Part shown: piece by piece, positions 11,698-24,508 of the stretch | Layout: each line of letters starts with the position of its first letter | How positions within the stretch are numbered: the stretch's first letter is position 1 | Assembly (NCBI GenBank): GCA_027924585.1 | Contig: BSBM01000232.1 | Coordinates: 29,522,001-29,586,000, forward strand | Origin: Larix kaempferi | Lineage: Eukaryota > Streptophyta > Pinopsida > Pinales > Pinaceae | Reading direction: 5' to 3' | DNA: 64,000 nt | The notes under the pieces: generated by a model | Told to the model about the DNA's origin: nothing | What the model saw: only the letters and a program-made list of their open reading frames with translations | Database searches by the model: none | Made by a program: the position numbers and the translations under genes

Positions 11698-12770
11698 ATG
11701 TTGGATGGTCCTCCTCCTTATAGACCACCTTGCAAGACCCCAAAAAACATGAATACTTTCTCAAATGTCACAAAGCTCAATGCGATAGATAAACAATACA
11801 AGAATATTCAATCCAAAATCAAGGAAAATGATGACGGATATATGGGAAACATTCAGAAACTTCAAGAGGAAGTAAGAAACCTGGGGACTCAAAAACTTTG
11901 GGAGGAAATAAGAAACGTAGACCAAAATTTGGATCAGAAGTTGGATTGTATACTAGCTCGGATATCACCTCATGAAGAAATAATTTGGAATACATAATAG
12001 AGTGAGCCACACCATGAAGAAACATCTCACTCTGGAGTATTTATCCATCAACAAAACCCTTCGGATCCTCACATCCATAAACCACTCTCCATGGATAATA
12101 ACACCTAGAATCGTTTTCCTAAAGTGGACTTGAAGAAATTTGATGGTTATAACTCATTGGGATGGGTCACCCAAATGGAACATTACTTTTCCCTTCATAG
12201 CATTATTGATGGCATGATCAAACTTAAGTTAGGGGTCTTGTATCTAGATCTAGAATGATGGCAATGGTGGAAGTGGCATAAAAACTCCTATGGGAATTTC
12301 ATCCCTTTGAGTATATTTGTTAAATATCTCCATGTACATTATGAGCGAGATACTCACTATTTGGGGCAGCTTACCAAGTTACATCAAACAAGCTCAATCG
12401 CAAAATTTATCTCGGCCTTTGATAAATTAGCCATCCGTTCAAAGAACTTAACCGATTATTTCTATAAAGAACGTTTCATTAGTGGCCTCAAGGAGGAAAT
12501 TAAATCACAAGTCAAAATGAAACATCATGTTACTTGTTTGGAGGCATCGCAATCATATCTAAAAGAGAATACAATGATCAATGCGCAAACCAACAAACCC
12601 TCTTTCATTCCTCTCTCATGCCCTACATAGTTCAGTTCCTCATGCACAATTCCTTCTCCTCCCTTCAAAGTACAGAGGTTGTCTCCATTAGAAGTGGTAG
12701 ACCGACAAAGACAAGGACTCTAATATAATTGTGATGAAAAGTATGATGTAGGTCATAAATGTAAAGAAAA
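11698..12770 (+). pseudogene. gag of the chromodomain Ty3/gypsy element
   Basis: ATG at 11698 opens a 99-codon block with a predicted coiled region, then stops. The capsid (retrotrans_gag) part is at about 12115-12570: FPKVDLKKFDGY followed by WVTQMEHYF, and later FISAFDKLAIRS and FISGLKEEI, all typical of this family. A single CCHC zinc knuckle is at about 12727-12765; its first Cys codon is replaced next to an in-frame stop, leaving YNCDEKYDVGHKC. Stops at 11995, 12254 and 12628 and the lost Cys show that the gene is dead. Confidence 0.8.
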
Positions 12771-12909
12771 AAAATTATTTCAAATTGATGTGACAACTCC
12801 TACCCATTATGAAGACATCATTATGGAATATACCCCTACTTTTGAGGATATTATCCAAACTCCTCCCATGCATCAAGAAGTGGAACCCAAAGTCCATCAA
12901 GAAGAACCA

Positions 12910-13330
12910 ATCATCTATTTTCATGATTTATTTGGTATTTCATCCCCACAAACCTTGAAACTTTTGGGTTACATCAAGCATTGCAAAGTGGTCATCTTGG
13001 TTGACATTGGCAACACCCATAACTTTATTCACCAGTGATTAGGTAAAGAAATCCATTGTTATGTCCACTCAGTTCTCAATTTTCAAATTATGATAGCCAA
13101 TGGTGGGATGATGAAAAGTAGGGGATGTTGTGAAAATTTGAAACTCCAATTGGGTGATTACCATCTCAAAAATCATATGTTGGCCATAGATATGGCTACT
13201 TGTGATATAGTTTTAGGGTCATAATGGCTATGCACAATGGGGCCAGTTATTATGGACTTCAAGGAATTATACTTAATATTTACTCAGAACTCTCATACTC
13301 ACACCCTCATAGGGCTCTAGGAAAGCTCCC
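12910..13330 (+). pseudogene. aspartic protease remnant
   Basis: The active-site block reads VILVDIGNTHNFIH near 12990-13030. The family motif is Asp-Ser/Thr-Gly; here the middle residue is Ile, so the site would be inactive. The family block CDIVLGS-WL and GPVIMDFKEL follows near 13200-13270, interrupted by stops at 13036 and 13222. Confidence 0.7.
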
Positions 13331-13539
13331 TAAATCAAAAGTTCTCATAGGATGGAAAAATTATTGAAGAAAGCCCACTCTGGAATTATTGGTCACTTCA
13401 ATGCCATCCAAGTTCTAGAGAGAACCACACCTTAAATCCATCTAGACTTGTAAAGGGTTTTGGACAAACATCAACAGGTCCTTGATACACCAAATGGTTT
13501 ACCCTCATCTAAAGGAGAGCATGATCATGGTATTCCCTT

Positions 13540-14270
13540 GATTTTGGGAATCCAACCACCAAATGTACAGCCATATAGGCACCCATTTTCAAATAAAAAT
13601 GAAATTTAAAATATCATTCAAGAGCTACTAGAGGCAGGATTCATTTGTCCCAGCACTAGCCCATATTCATCCCTAGTGGTCATGGTTTTAAAAAAAGAAG
13701 GAAATTGATGCATGTGCCCTGACTTCCATGCCCTCAATAAGTTGACCATCAAAGATAAATCTCCCATACCAGTCATTGATGATCTTTTGGATGAGCTCCA
13801 TGGGGCCAAATTTTTCACCAAACTCGACTTTTGTTTAGGATACCACCAAATCAGGATGAAAGAGGTTTATATTCCAAACACAGCTTTACAAACACATGAA
13901 GGACATTATCAATTTTTGGTAATGCTCTTTAGACTCTGTAATCCCCCCTCTACTTTTCAAAGCATCATGAATAATATTTTGAGGCCATAACTTCAGGATT
14001 TGTGATGGTTTTCTTTGATGACATTTTTATCTACATTAAAACTTGGGATGCCCATGTACAACATCTTGATAAAGCCTTGAAACTCCTTCAGGGCCATTAG
14101 TTGTTCATAAAACGCTCCAAATTTTGTTTTGGGGTCTCATAGGTCGAATACTTGGGTCACATTGTTGGACAAGATGGGGTGAGAGTGGACCCCAATAAGA
14201 TTGCAGCAATGCAAGAATGGCCTCACTCTAAAACCTTGAATAGATTACACACTTTTTTAGGGCTTACATG
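13540..14270 (+). pseudogene. reverse transcriptase remnant
   Basis: Visible blocks are [61 protein letters not shown] (catalytic Asp kept) and, after a frame change and a stop near 13988, VFFDDIFIY near 14010 containing the catalytic Asp-Asp pair. LGHIVGQDGV-like thumb sequence follows. Several stops and at least one frameshift. Confidence 0.85.
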
Positions 14271-14286
14271 ATACTATAGGAATTTT

Positions 14287-14800
14287 GTGAATAACTATGG
14301 TAAAATTGCATCCCCACTGATAACCCTTCTCAATAAAAATTCCTTTGCATGGAACGAAGCAGCAGAACAAGTATTCTCGGTTTTAAAGAAATCCATGTGT
14401 ACCACACCAGTCTTATTTGTACCTAATTTTACTAAGACTTTTGTATTGGAATGTGATGCCTATGATGCCTCTAGAAAAATATTGGATACAGTCCTAATGC
14501 AAGAAGGAATACCCTTAGCATTCACAAGTAAGCAATTGTGTGATAGGAATTTGGAAGTCTACCTATGAGAAAGAAAGGATGGCCATCCTACATCTAGTTG
14601 ACACATGGAGGACATATCTCATAGGGAGGCACTTCCAGATCAAGATGCACCACCACAGCCTAAAGTATTTTTTGGAGCAAATATTTTCATCCCCAAAGTA
14701 GCAGAAATGGGTCACCAAAATGCTAGGATATGATTATGAGATCATCTACAAAAAAGGTAAAATACAATGTTGTGGAAAAATCTTCCTTGTTAGGGAAACA
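14287..14800 (+). pseudogene. RNase H remnant
   Basis: Open for 93 codons from 14287: FAWNEAAEQVFSVLKKS, then VLFVPNFTKTFVLECDAYDAS, the usual start of the Ty3/gypsy RNase H with its first Asp. A frame change near 14560 continues as SYEKERMA-like sequence; the rest is stop-ridden. Confidence 0.75.
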
Positions 14801-14929
14801 TGAGCAAGAGTGATCACTCTTTTCCCTATCCTCTCTAGTACCTGAATGGTTAGAGGAATCATGACAATAATGGTTAACCAATGCTACTACATCTCATATT
14901 ATCAAGTGCCTCTAGGAGGATCCCAACCC

Positions 14930-15489
14930 TCCCCGCAGTTACACTTGGAAACAAGATACATTGCAATATAAAGGTCACTCAAGCTTTCAGAAAACTTATG
15001 CACATGCTAGGCGCTCCATCTTTTGGGAAGGAATGAAGAGGATATACCTACTTTTGTAGCATAATGTGACACTTTCCAAAGGAACAAGGGTGAGTCAGTA
15101 AAGGCACTTGGGGCATTGTAAGCATTTACAATCCCAACCACTATTTGGACTGACATTTCCATGGATTTTATTGTTAGTCTTCCAAAATAAAGTAACAAAT
15201 CAATCATCATGGTGGTAGTTGATCGAATTTCTAAATATGCTCATTTGTGTGCTCTGGAGCACCCATTTATCTTAGCAATGGATGCCCAATTTTATTTAGA
15301 CCATATTTTCAAACTCCATGGCATTCCTACCTCCATTGTGTCAGTGATCCCACATTCACCTGCAAATTTTGGCAAGAATTGTTAGACTCCAGGGCACCCA
15401 GTTTCAAATGAGCACCTCTTATCATCCTCAAATAGACAATCAAACCAAAGCAGTCAACAAGTGTCTTGAAACGAATTTGAGATGTTTTA
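14930..15489 (+). pseudogene. integrase, part 1 (interrupted by solo LTR)
   Basis: GHSSFQKTYA-type zinc-binding region, then IPTTIWTDISMDFIVSLPK and MVVVDRISKYAHL (first catalytic Asp present). The second Asp survives in another frame (VSDPTF). The position of the catalytic Glu reads HPQIDNQTKAVNKCL: Lys has replaced Glu. The frame breaks off at LRCF at 15484, where a solo LTR is inserted, and resumes at 16830. Confidence 0.8.
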
Positions 15490-16824
15490 TGTAATGTCCC
15501 CTCCTATCATACCAGCATGATAGAGAGGATCATTGTGCTTAAACCAGGCAATTTGCCCCAGTGCTTACTAAATAAAACATCCACATATATAAAAAGACAG
15601 GCATGCAGATGTACAAATCTAAGCAAACACAGCAGAAGTAAATCATGTGCAGAATTAACACACGTCCATCATACATTCCAGATTTTCATGTCATTCATCA
15701 ATTGAGCAATATCAAACTATCAAACAAGAATACTTATCTTAAACCAAGTAGTTCCTGAGCAACCAGCTACGCTTCTGCAACGTTCCACCCAACCGTAGGC
15801 TAGTGTGCTCCTCAATCTCTCAGCACCACTGCCACCCCCGAGCTGGGCATGATCTCCACAAGGAAAAGGGGAAAACAGGCTCTCACATAGCCAAAGGTAT
15901 ATCAAAATCAGCCAAGCCAATCAGCAATTGGGTTTCTTAGGCTGTTAAGAGATGGGTGCATGTATCATCAAAAGCATAAGTGTTGGGCATGATAAAAACG
16001 CCTATACAGTGAAGTTCCCAACAGTGGGTTTCTACCAATTCCAGAAAAACGTGGGTAGACTCAAAACGAATTGGCAACTAGGAAAAATTGACTGGGAGAG
16101 CAACCCATTCCAGAAAAAAAACGCCCCAAGGGCAAAAACGACCTCTCCCTCAGTCCAAAATCACATCCCTCTTCCCCCAACTGCTGCAAGATACCAAAAA
16201 CGAGTTTATGGGCATGGAAAAACGCAGGAAATGGTGAAAACGTGAAGGATAAAACCCCAACAAGCTCAGACTGCGTGAGAGGATCAATGCCATGGGTGAA
16301 GAATGGCTTTGGGCCAATTTCATGGGGGTTTTCCTGCCCAGCAAGCCAAAACTCGATTTCCCAGGTTGTTGTCTTTCCCATACACGAAAATTGACAGCCA
16401 TACCTCTCCCATCCCAAGGCATTAATTGTCACAACCAATTCTTGGAAAAGTTAAATGATTGGGTGCATGAGACCAAATGGGTAGTTGGTGGTTTATGGGT
16501 TTCCCAAATGAAATGGCTTAACACCATGGCTCAAGGGTTTGGTTATTTTCCCTCCCTATTCCTTGTAAAGATCATGCCCCCATCTCTTTGTTGCATTGCT
16601 TAGCTGGTTGTGGGTTTTTCATTTAAAATTGCATATTTACATGATGTTCGATTTTACATTGTGCATCGCTAGCACAAGAACTCTATGCATCTATTCTAAT
16701 TGCCGATACGTAGAACGATAAATCAATGGCGGGGCCTTGGCCTTGAGCTCCTCACCATGACTAAATAACAATATTTACATCATTTACAATATTAATGCAA
16801 TAGGGTCAAGCTGGGGACATTACA
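15490..16824. mobile_element. solo LTR inserted in integrase (family 1, copy A)
   Basis: The element runs from TGTAATGTCCCC to GGGGACATTACA, 12-bp perfect terminal inverted repeats, 1335 bp. It is flanked by a perfect 5-bp duplication TTTTA (15485-15489 and 16825-16829). The flanking integrase reading continues directly from one side to the other (LRCF ... SEKKHQWAQWLPL), so the insertion point is certain. No coding region inside. It shares blocks (AATACTTATCTT, TTCCACCCAACC-TAGGC, CTTGGCCTTGAGCTCC, ATATTTACATCATTTACA) with 20715-22148. Strand is not determined. Confidence 0.92.
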
Positions 16825-16829
16825 TTTTA

Positions 16830-17564
16830 TATCTGAAAAGAAGCACCAGTGGGCGCAGTGGCTACCTTTGAAAAAGTGGTGGTATAATACGACTTATCAT
16901 GAGGCTACAAAAATGACACCATATGAAGTAGTCTATGGACAACACCAACCCTCCATGGTTTCTTATCTACCGGGTACTTTCAAAGTACATGCAATCGATA
17001 ATATGCTTCATAGCTTAGATGTCACTCTTTGGGCACTTTAGGAAAATTTGGCTATGGCTCAAAATCTCATGAAGTAATAAGAAAAATAGCACCACTCAGA
17101 GCATTCATTCGTAGAAGGCAACTAGGTGCTCCTTTGTCTCCAACCTTATAAGCAGACTTCCCTTAAAGTTAAATGCCATCAAAATTTTACACCAAAGTTT
17201 TATGTCCCATATCATATTCTTCAATTCATTGGTCAAGTCATGGGTCAAGTGGCCTACAAATTAGTGCTCCCAACACACTCCAAGATCCACCTAATATTTC
17301 ATGTGTCATGTTTGAAGAAGGTAGTCGCGATCAGAATTGTTGAGTTCAAACTACATTCTCATAACTGGATGAAGAAGGATCCATTTGGATCCAACTAGAA
17401 GCATTTTTGGACACTCAAGAGAGACATCTATGTCAATGCATTATCCATGAAGTTTTGATTCAATGGAAGGATACCTCACTAGAAGATGCGACTTGGGAAC
17501 ATCAACCATTTTGTAGTAGTTTCCCCATCTCCAGCCTTGAGGACAATGTTGCTTTTGAAGGGGG
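16830..17564 (+). pseudogene. integrase part 2 and chromodomain
   Basis: The text resumes with KHQWAQWLPL, TTYHEATKMTPYEVVYGQ and the C-terminal module NFTPKFYVPYHILQ (the family GPY has become VPY), then FHVSCLKKVV. After a stop at 17396 comes EVLIQWKDTSLEDATWEH near 17455-17500, a chromodomain signature (hydrophobic-x-WKG/D ... ATWE), and a family-typical SSLEDNVAFEGG end next to the polypurine tract GAAGGGGGGG. This makes the element a chromovirus-type Ty3/gypsy retrotransposon, nearest in feel to the Reina/Galadriel type; the clade is inference. Confidence 0.85.
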
Positions 17565-17568
17565 GGCA

Positions 17569-17625
17569 TGTTAGCGTCCTACCCTAACCCCCCTACTTTA
17601 TAAATGTACAAGTCCATAAGTCCCA
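17569..17625 (+). mobile_element. truncated 3' LTR of the chromodomain element
   Basis: TGTTAGCGTCCTACCCTAAC at 17569, directly after the polypurine tract, matches the 5' LTR at 9967 through about TCCATAAGTCCCATTA. Beyond about 17625 the two LTRs no longer align, so the 3' LTR appears truncated or replaced. Confidence 0.75.
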
Positions 17626-19342
17626 TTAGAGCTTATCTCTTGGAGCGCTACATTTGGAGATCCTTTGGAGGCTACATGTTTGGTTTTTGAGTTGTCATTT
17701 GCCCCTCATTTGATGGAGTTGCACTACTCTTTCTCTCTTGGAGACTTGTATGTGTGTCTTTGACCACCTCTTTTATTGCATTTGTTTGAGTAGTTGGAGT
17801 ATATTGGTTTCTTTACTCCTCCCTAGGCTAGATTTGGGAGTTTATTACTATTTAATTGTAGAAGGAAGGTGAGATCAAAGTTGTATAAGGATTTGCTCTC
17901 TCCTACATTTTCGATGGTTGGATTTGGGGAGAAATCCCATTGAGCCTAATTGAATATATACTGGTTTCTTTGGATGGTAAATTAAAGTGTTTCTTGAATG
18001 GCAATGTGCTCATCATGTTTTACTTATGGATGAGATTTTCAATTGTTAATGGTTTTGGGATAATGAAGTAAGTTTTTTCTTCTTCTATGTGATGGTTATC
18101 AATTGAAATTTTAGGCAATAGTATGGATATCATCTCTTGGTTATATGCTCTCTTATCCTTGCATGGCAATCATCCTCCTAAAATCATTTGAAAGTATATG
18201 CTCTAGTGTTTTCCCTTTGTCAAGATTTCTAAAATTTGTAAAGCTATTAGAAGTGATTAGGTTATGTACTTTGTTTCCCTAATCCTTCTAATCACTCCTT
18301 ATAAAATCCTTCATAATGAATTTTAAACCCCATTCGCTAAATGGATAAGAGTCACTAATCTATGATCCATTAATACTCATTTCTCAATTGTTATCATAAA
18401 CCGTTTTCCTAAAGTTATCTCTTCATTTTACCTTAAACCTAGATGCAAGCTTTAGTAATCCTATCCTAGGGAAGTCTCCCTTGAGTTGAAGAAGAGCCAA
18501 CATAAAGAGCAAAAAAGGGTTTAGTGTGGTGACAATGGATTCCATTTTAGTTTCACTAAGCCTATATCTAGAGCTTTAGGACTTTATCTTGAAGGGTGTA
18601 AGTTTGTGTGATAACATAGCCATCAAAGGATATTGATAACTACAAGAATATTGGGTGTTGCATAGGTATATGAGGCTAGTATAACATGCAGCGTATCATA
18701 TAAATGATTGTGGTTTCAAAAATCACATTTACATATAGAAGTACCAAATGTTTATCATTTAGTGGAAACCATTGAGAAAATTATGACTCCATCCAGCATT
18801 CAATGATGTCTTCAAAGTAGTTATTTGATCTTTAAGGCATGAATAGAATCTAAAGACAATTGTCTTACCTAATCATAGTCTTGGTTTCTAAAATGTTGCT
18901 CTCCAAAATTGCCTCTTTGTCAAAGTCATATTTTCATTCACAACGATGGACAAGTGGGTTAAGACTTGGGATTGCCTCTTTAGGTTTTGATTTTTCATTG
19001 ATTGTATCACAATCCTAATTAAAGAACACAAGTTGTGTGTCCTTCAAAATCAGACCATGAGCTAGATATTCAAAAATCTCAATTTGGACATCATCAATGA
19101 ATGGTGCACTATTTAACTTCTCTGTTAAATAACTTCTGCCACTACTTTTATATTGCTTTCTTGAAATTTTCTCAAGATCACTTTGATATATCAATTATTT
19201 TTTGAGATTGTCCTCAAGATCACTTTGACAAATACGAATCATTGTTTAAAAATCTCAATATTTTCCCACATCCCTCAAAATATCCATAGAATGTTCAGAC
19301 AACTCTACGGCTATATAATATGGTTGGCATGACTTTGAAGGT
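17626..19342. other. no gene recognised
   Basis: AT-rich, stop-rich sequence in all frames. I see no RNA gene and no domain; it is probably old repeat sequence. Confidence 0.5.
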
Positions 19343-19830
19343 TGCACATCTCAAGAAAAGAAAATAATTTTCTTCACAAGTTGCAAGCAACATAAACAAC
19401 ACGAACAGATTTGTTAGAAACATGAATAGATTTCCAAGAAGTAAAACTAGTTATTCAATATATTTTCCAATTGTAATTTATAGATAAAGATAGTGAGGTA
19501 AAGGGTGCACATCTCAAGGAAAGAAATTAATTTTCTTCACAAGTTGCAAGCAACATAAAGAACATGAACAGATATCTTAGAAACATAAATAGATTTTCTC
19601 GAAATAAAACAAATTATTCAACATATTTTCAAATTATAATTTATAGATAGAAATCTTTAAATAAAGGGTGCACATCTCAAAGAAAGAAAATAATTTTCTT
19701 CACAAATTGCAAGCCATATAAAGAACACGAACAAATATCTTAGAAACATGAATAGATTTCCTACAAGTAAAACTAATTATTCAACATATTTTCAAATTGT
19801 AATTTATAGAGAAAGATTTCTTCTTTGCGA
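19343..19830. repeat. three copies of a 163-bp tandem repeat
   Basis: TGCACATCTCAA starts copies at 19343, 19506 and 19669, exactly 163 bp apart. Shared blocks include AATTTTCTTCACAA-TTGCAAGC, TTAGAAACAT-AATAGATTT and ATTCAA-ATATTTTC-AATT-TAATTTATAGA. Confidence 0.85.
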
Positions 19831-20183
19831 ATCCCCTAATGAATATATGTGAATCTTGATGATAATTCTTTATTTCCTCGAAGTTCTAAATTTTAAATTG
19901 ATTAATTTGTATTCAAAGCTTTTGGAAATCATCCTTTTACAATTTAATTGTCGATCATATGATAGTGTTTATCTCCTTTTTGAGGTGCTTATGAAGTTTA
20001 CAATGCTTAAAGGTGTTAGAAAATTCATTAAACACCTTTTTTTCTTCTTTATTCACCGGAGTGGATATTTCTTTGCACAAGGACAAAATCAAATGTCTTA
20101 CGATGGATGTGTTTAATAGTTTCTACCCGGTTGATATGAAGACATTTAGGATTCAAACTTGTCGAATTTCGATTCATACCAAC

Positions 20184-20561
20184 ATGCATATTTTGAGCAT
20201 TGGACATTCTCCATACTTCTACTTCTGTTCCCATCAAGTGCCAAAATTATAACCAGCTTCAAAAAATGCACTGTTTAAGTTGACTATCAAGGTCTTGAGT
20301 GATAGAAAATGTAGTTGGATCTCGATTATAAAGATGATGTTGGATGTTATGTTTTGTACTAATTAGTTGTTAATGCATATTTTGAGCATTGGACATTCTC
20401 CATACTTCTACTTCTATTCCCATCAAGTGCCAAAATTATAACCAGCTTCAAAAAATGCAATGTTTAAGTTGACTATCAAGGTCTTGAGTGATAGAAAATG
20501 TAGTTGGATCTCGATTATAAAGATGATGTTGGATGTTATGTTTTGTACTAATTAGTTGTTA
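20184..20561. repeat. near-perfect 189-bp tandem duplication
   Basis: Copies 20184-20372 and 20373-20561 start with ATGCATATTTTGAGC and end with AATTAGTTGTTA. By eye they differ at only about two positions, so the duplication is much younger than its surroundings. Confidence 0.92.
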
Positions 20562-20714
20562 TATTGGTTTTCTAAGTACAATGTTTATGTATATGTAAAC
20601 ACTTCTTTTGGTATTGTTATTTCAAAAACTAGTAGTCTTTCATAATCGAAGATAAGTGGACATGATTGGAATATGTGGAGCTAGCGGAGATGTGTGGACC
20701 CAGTGCTATGATTA

Positions 20715-22148
20715 TGTAATGTCCCTATCCCTCAATCTGGCCAGCAGGAGGTGACATTAACTAAATCGGGGCCTCAAAATTCTACCCCATAACAACAATT
20801 ACGAATTCTTAACAATAAAAATATGCGTGCAGATGCATAATGAAATACACCACGGAAATAACTCAATCCACACACACATAACATGCAATTTCAAGCATAA
20901 TTGTCACAGGCACATAAATAAAAATCACTGCACATCAAATACAAAAGAATACTTATCTTTAAGCAAAGAAGATCCAAGCAACCGGCTATGTAAGAGCGAT
21001 TTTCCACCCAACCATAGGCACTCTATCCATCATATACTCTTTATGCTGAGAGGCCACCCCCAAGTTGGGCTATGAGGCCACCAAGGCGAACGAAACACCT
21101 ACAGGCTTCTATCTCTCAGCCCACAACCCATTCTGCTCTTTGTGCTTAGCTAAAAAGCTCAACCAGAGCTCTACAAAGGTCTCACTCATCCATCACAGCC
21201 ATGGCACTCCTTCCCAAATGCCCCACACAACACAGAGAAGGCATGTCCCTTCACTAATCCACAGTTCCCTCAGGAAATCCAACCCTTCCAGTGCTTACCA
21301 GTGTGTGTAGTAAGAGTCCAACTTATTGTATGCTAATGGAGAACCTCCTGCAGCATTAAACCATGGATTATCAAGCATTCAAAAGTAGCATAACTCAATG
21401 GGTAAAGGTTCCTAGCTTGCCCAACCTCCATGCTCACTTACAGCCATCTATTTTCCCTTCCAAAAATGCAGCTCTGCCTTCAAATTCAAATTTCTGGTTT
21501 AAAACACAGTCTGGTAATGGTCATGAACAACAATGGAAAACTCTACGTAGTGTAGGAAACATGCATGAGAAAATGAGAATGATCAAAAGAGTGTTGACTC
21601 CAAGGATATGAGGTAAGGGTGAAAAGACAACTGACATAGCTTCTGACCATAGAAGAGATAGGACTGCTGACAGCTGACATAACTGTCACAACCCTCATGC
21701 TTCAATAACTAAACTTGAAATGGCTTTCCCCGCCAACCTCATGCATTCAATGATTGGATTTAATAGTCAAGAGAGGGTAATTGGTTCATTTAAGACACAT
21801 GGCATATTTTGGATGAGTTCTAAGGTTGACACATGGCAACATAGGATTTGGTTTCCCCATATGCCCCCCTCCTCTTCCCCTCTGGTGGAATAATAGCCCC
21901 TCTAGTGCTCTTTACATAGTCATCTTGGACCATTTTATTAATTTTCAACATAATATTTACATACATTTCGAATTGGAATGATAAGCCAATCATATGGTCC
22001 AAATAAAAATATATACATCATACATGCCTAGCCATTCACTAGTTGGGCCTTGGCCTTGAGCTCCACACTAGGAATCCATACTAGCATATTTACATCATTT
22101 ACATAATTTTGATTAAATACATTCCAAGTCAAAATTGGGGGTATTACA
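20715..22148. mobile_element. solo LTR (family 1, copy B)
   Basis: From TGTAATGTCCCTATCC to GGGGGTATTACA, about 1434 bp, with the same termini and several internal blocks as 15490-16824. Flanks read GATTA before and GATCG after, a poor 5-bp match that may be a decayed target duplication. Short open frames inside (for example 21065-21310 and 21363-21611) are not genes. Confidence 0.8.
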
Positions 22149-24508
22149 GATCGGCAACTCTTCAAGTAGGTACAACCAATGTCACATCAATGCAACCCCC
22201 TTACCTTTTAGGCATTGCTCCTTGGGCCACTGGAGGCTCCTTGATTAACGTAAGAACAAACCTGTAAGATACAAAAAAAACACTTATATTCCTACAAGAC
22301 CCTCCCACCATCAATGGACTAGTGTCTAATGGATTCAATGATACATGTCTACAATAAACCCTTTAACTTGGAAGGTTATGGAAAATAATGAGTATGTAAT
22401 ATGATAATATTATTTTCTACAGTAAAAACCAGCAAGAATAAACGTGAAATATCTACCAAATTAACCACCATAATTGCATAAAAGTTACCTTTCGGGAAAC
22501 CTTGCCCCAAGGAGCTTCAATCCCCCCTAGGGCATACTTGATTGGGAAACTCTAAGGTTTCTTTTGGGGCTAATTTATCCTATAGTTCTATGTTTTTCTG
22601 AGTCAAGGTGAACCAGAAATATTATTGGCTTCAAATCCCCCCAAGGTCACCCCCAATGACCTAGGAATTGAACCAATCCTCCTCAAACTCCTAGGGTTTG
22701 ACTTTTCCTTTGAGATGGACCTACAATAATACTTCACCTGGATCTGAAATCAATCCTAAGAGTTGAAGTCACCTAACCCTAGGATGATGTCGCCTCCTTT
22801 AAGGCCCTTTTAGGGCTAAAATTTGACTTTTTGCAAGTGTTTTCATTTTTTTTAGGATTTTTATAATATTTTTCCAACTATAGAAATTTATTGTAGCAAT
22901 TAGCAACTTTAAAAAATAACAATTAAAGATAACTAGGGCACAAAAACAAATATTTTTGGATTTTTGCAAATATATATATATATATATATGGTTTAATAAG
23001 ACCTAGGTCTTATCCCCCCGAGCACTAAGGAATCGTGATCAACGTACCTCTAAGAATTTGGCAAATCAATTTTCTATGAGTTAGGGAAAAAACAAGAAAC
23101 CCTAGGTACTGTTGATTTTGACCTAACTAGGGAAAAATAAATAAGCCAATGCCCAATACAAAAGAGGCTCTCCAAGGAGAGACGTCTCACTTACAAGACT
23201 ATGTTATTATGCATAAAAAACCTAGGTTAGGTTACCTTGGATTCCTCCAGCAGTGCAAGACAAGAAACAAAGAGAGCTTACCACAATTGAAGAGAAAAGA
23301 GAAGAGAGTAACCCTCCCAAGAATCCTTTCACCTTTAACAAGCCTTGAAAAGATAGTAAACAAGTCTCCACATCACATTCAACCCTTAGAAACCAAATAT
23401 TTTTTCAAAGAAAGAGGTGCACACCACTTAGCCAGGAATACACAAGGAGAAACAAGAATAAGACTTTATTTGATCCCATGATGATCTTGTTTTACAAATG
23501 AGGAGGCTAGCCTTATTTATATGCTTGCTATGATAACTTAAACCTCCTTTTTAGATCGACCTACCTAAGAGTATCTAAAATAACTTTAAATGATTTTTCA
23601 ATGAATTTTTAGGGTTTGTCACCCACAAGTTGGGGACAACCTAATACAACATAAAATAATCATAAAAATGATAAATTATTACAACTTGATGAAATGTTGA
23701 GCTTGGGGGGAGGGTGTCATGCCGCAACTAACCCCGACAATGTGTTTTTTCTCTCAACACCCTCATCCTTTAGGTGGAATGACCTCTTCAAAAGGATGAC
23801 ATCATCATCAATTTGGCTTGCTTGAGCCAAAAGGAGGAGGGTCAATACATAATAAAAATAGGTCCAAGTGCATATAATGAGGTGTGCTAAGATGGGTACT
23901 TACATGCACAATCACCTCTACAAAACATAAATAAAAGTGTGGCTGAGAGCCCCTAATCCATGTGTCCTAATGGCATCATCCCACTCCGGACACCAACCTT
24001 GGACAAAAATTGTTAATTTTTATCTTTAATTCAAAGTTGCAATAATACTTGAAATCAAATAACAATCATACACATAAACAATCACATTTGACATATGAAT
24101 TTACCTTGGGGAAACCCTCTATGACTTGAGGAAGAAAACCCCAGCAAAACCTTCCTCGGTATATTGATAGATGGTAGAGAATGTCTTTTACATCAAGCAC
24201 CCCTGGTGCAATTACAAAGCAAGATAAATATAAAGAAGAGAGACTCGTAATAATATCATGCACAAAGAGAAGCGCATTGCCTTCAAGGGAGAAGAGAATT
24301 CGCTTCACATTGAATTCATCAATCATGTATAACATATTTATATATTCTTCACATGCATCAGCTTCTATTTTTATCTTTTGACTTCAAGATAAACTCTCCC
24401 TATGATCTAGATGCATCAATCTTGCACGAAGAAGTGTGCCCCACTTCTTAAGCAGTGCATTAACTCACTGAACTGACTCTTAGGATGAACTCGCCCCTTA
24501 ACTGAAAG
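22149..24508. other. no intact gene; old LTR-type sequence
   Basis: A (TA)n run is at about 22973-22988. A 110-codon open frame at 23149-23481 is basic and unrecognised. Near 23700-23715 a purine run GGGGGGAGGGTG is followed by TGTCATGCC, resembling a polypurine tract and an LTR start, but I found no partner LTR. Nothing else recognisable. Confidence 0.4.

Noticed and set aside
23700-23720. Polypurine tract plus LTR start (GGGGGGAGGGTG TGTCATGCC)
   Set aside because: No second copy of the supposed LTR and no coding sequence before it; not listed as an element.
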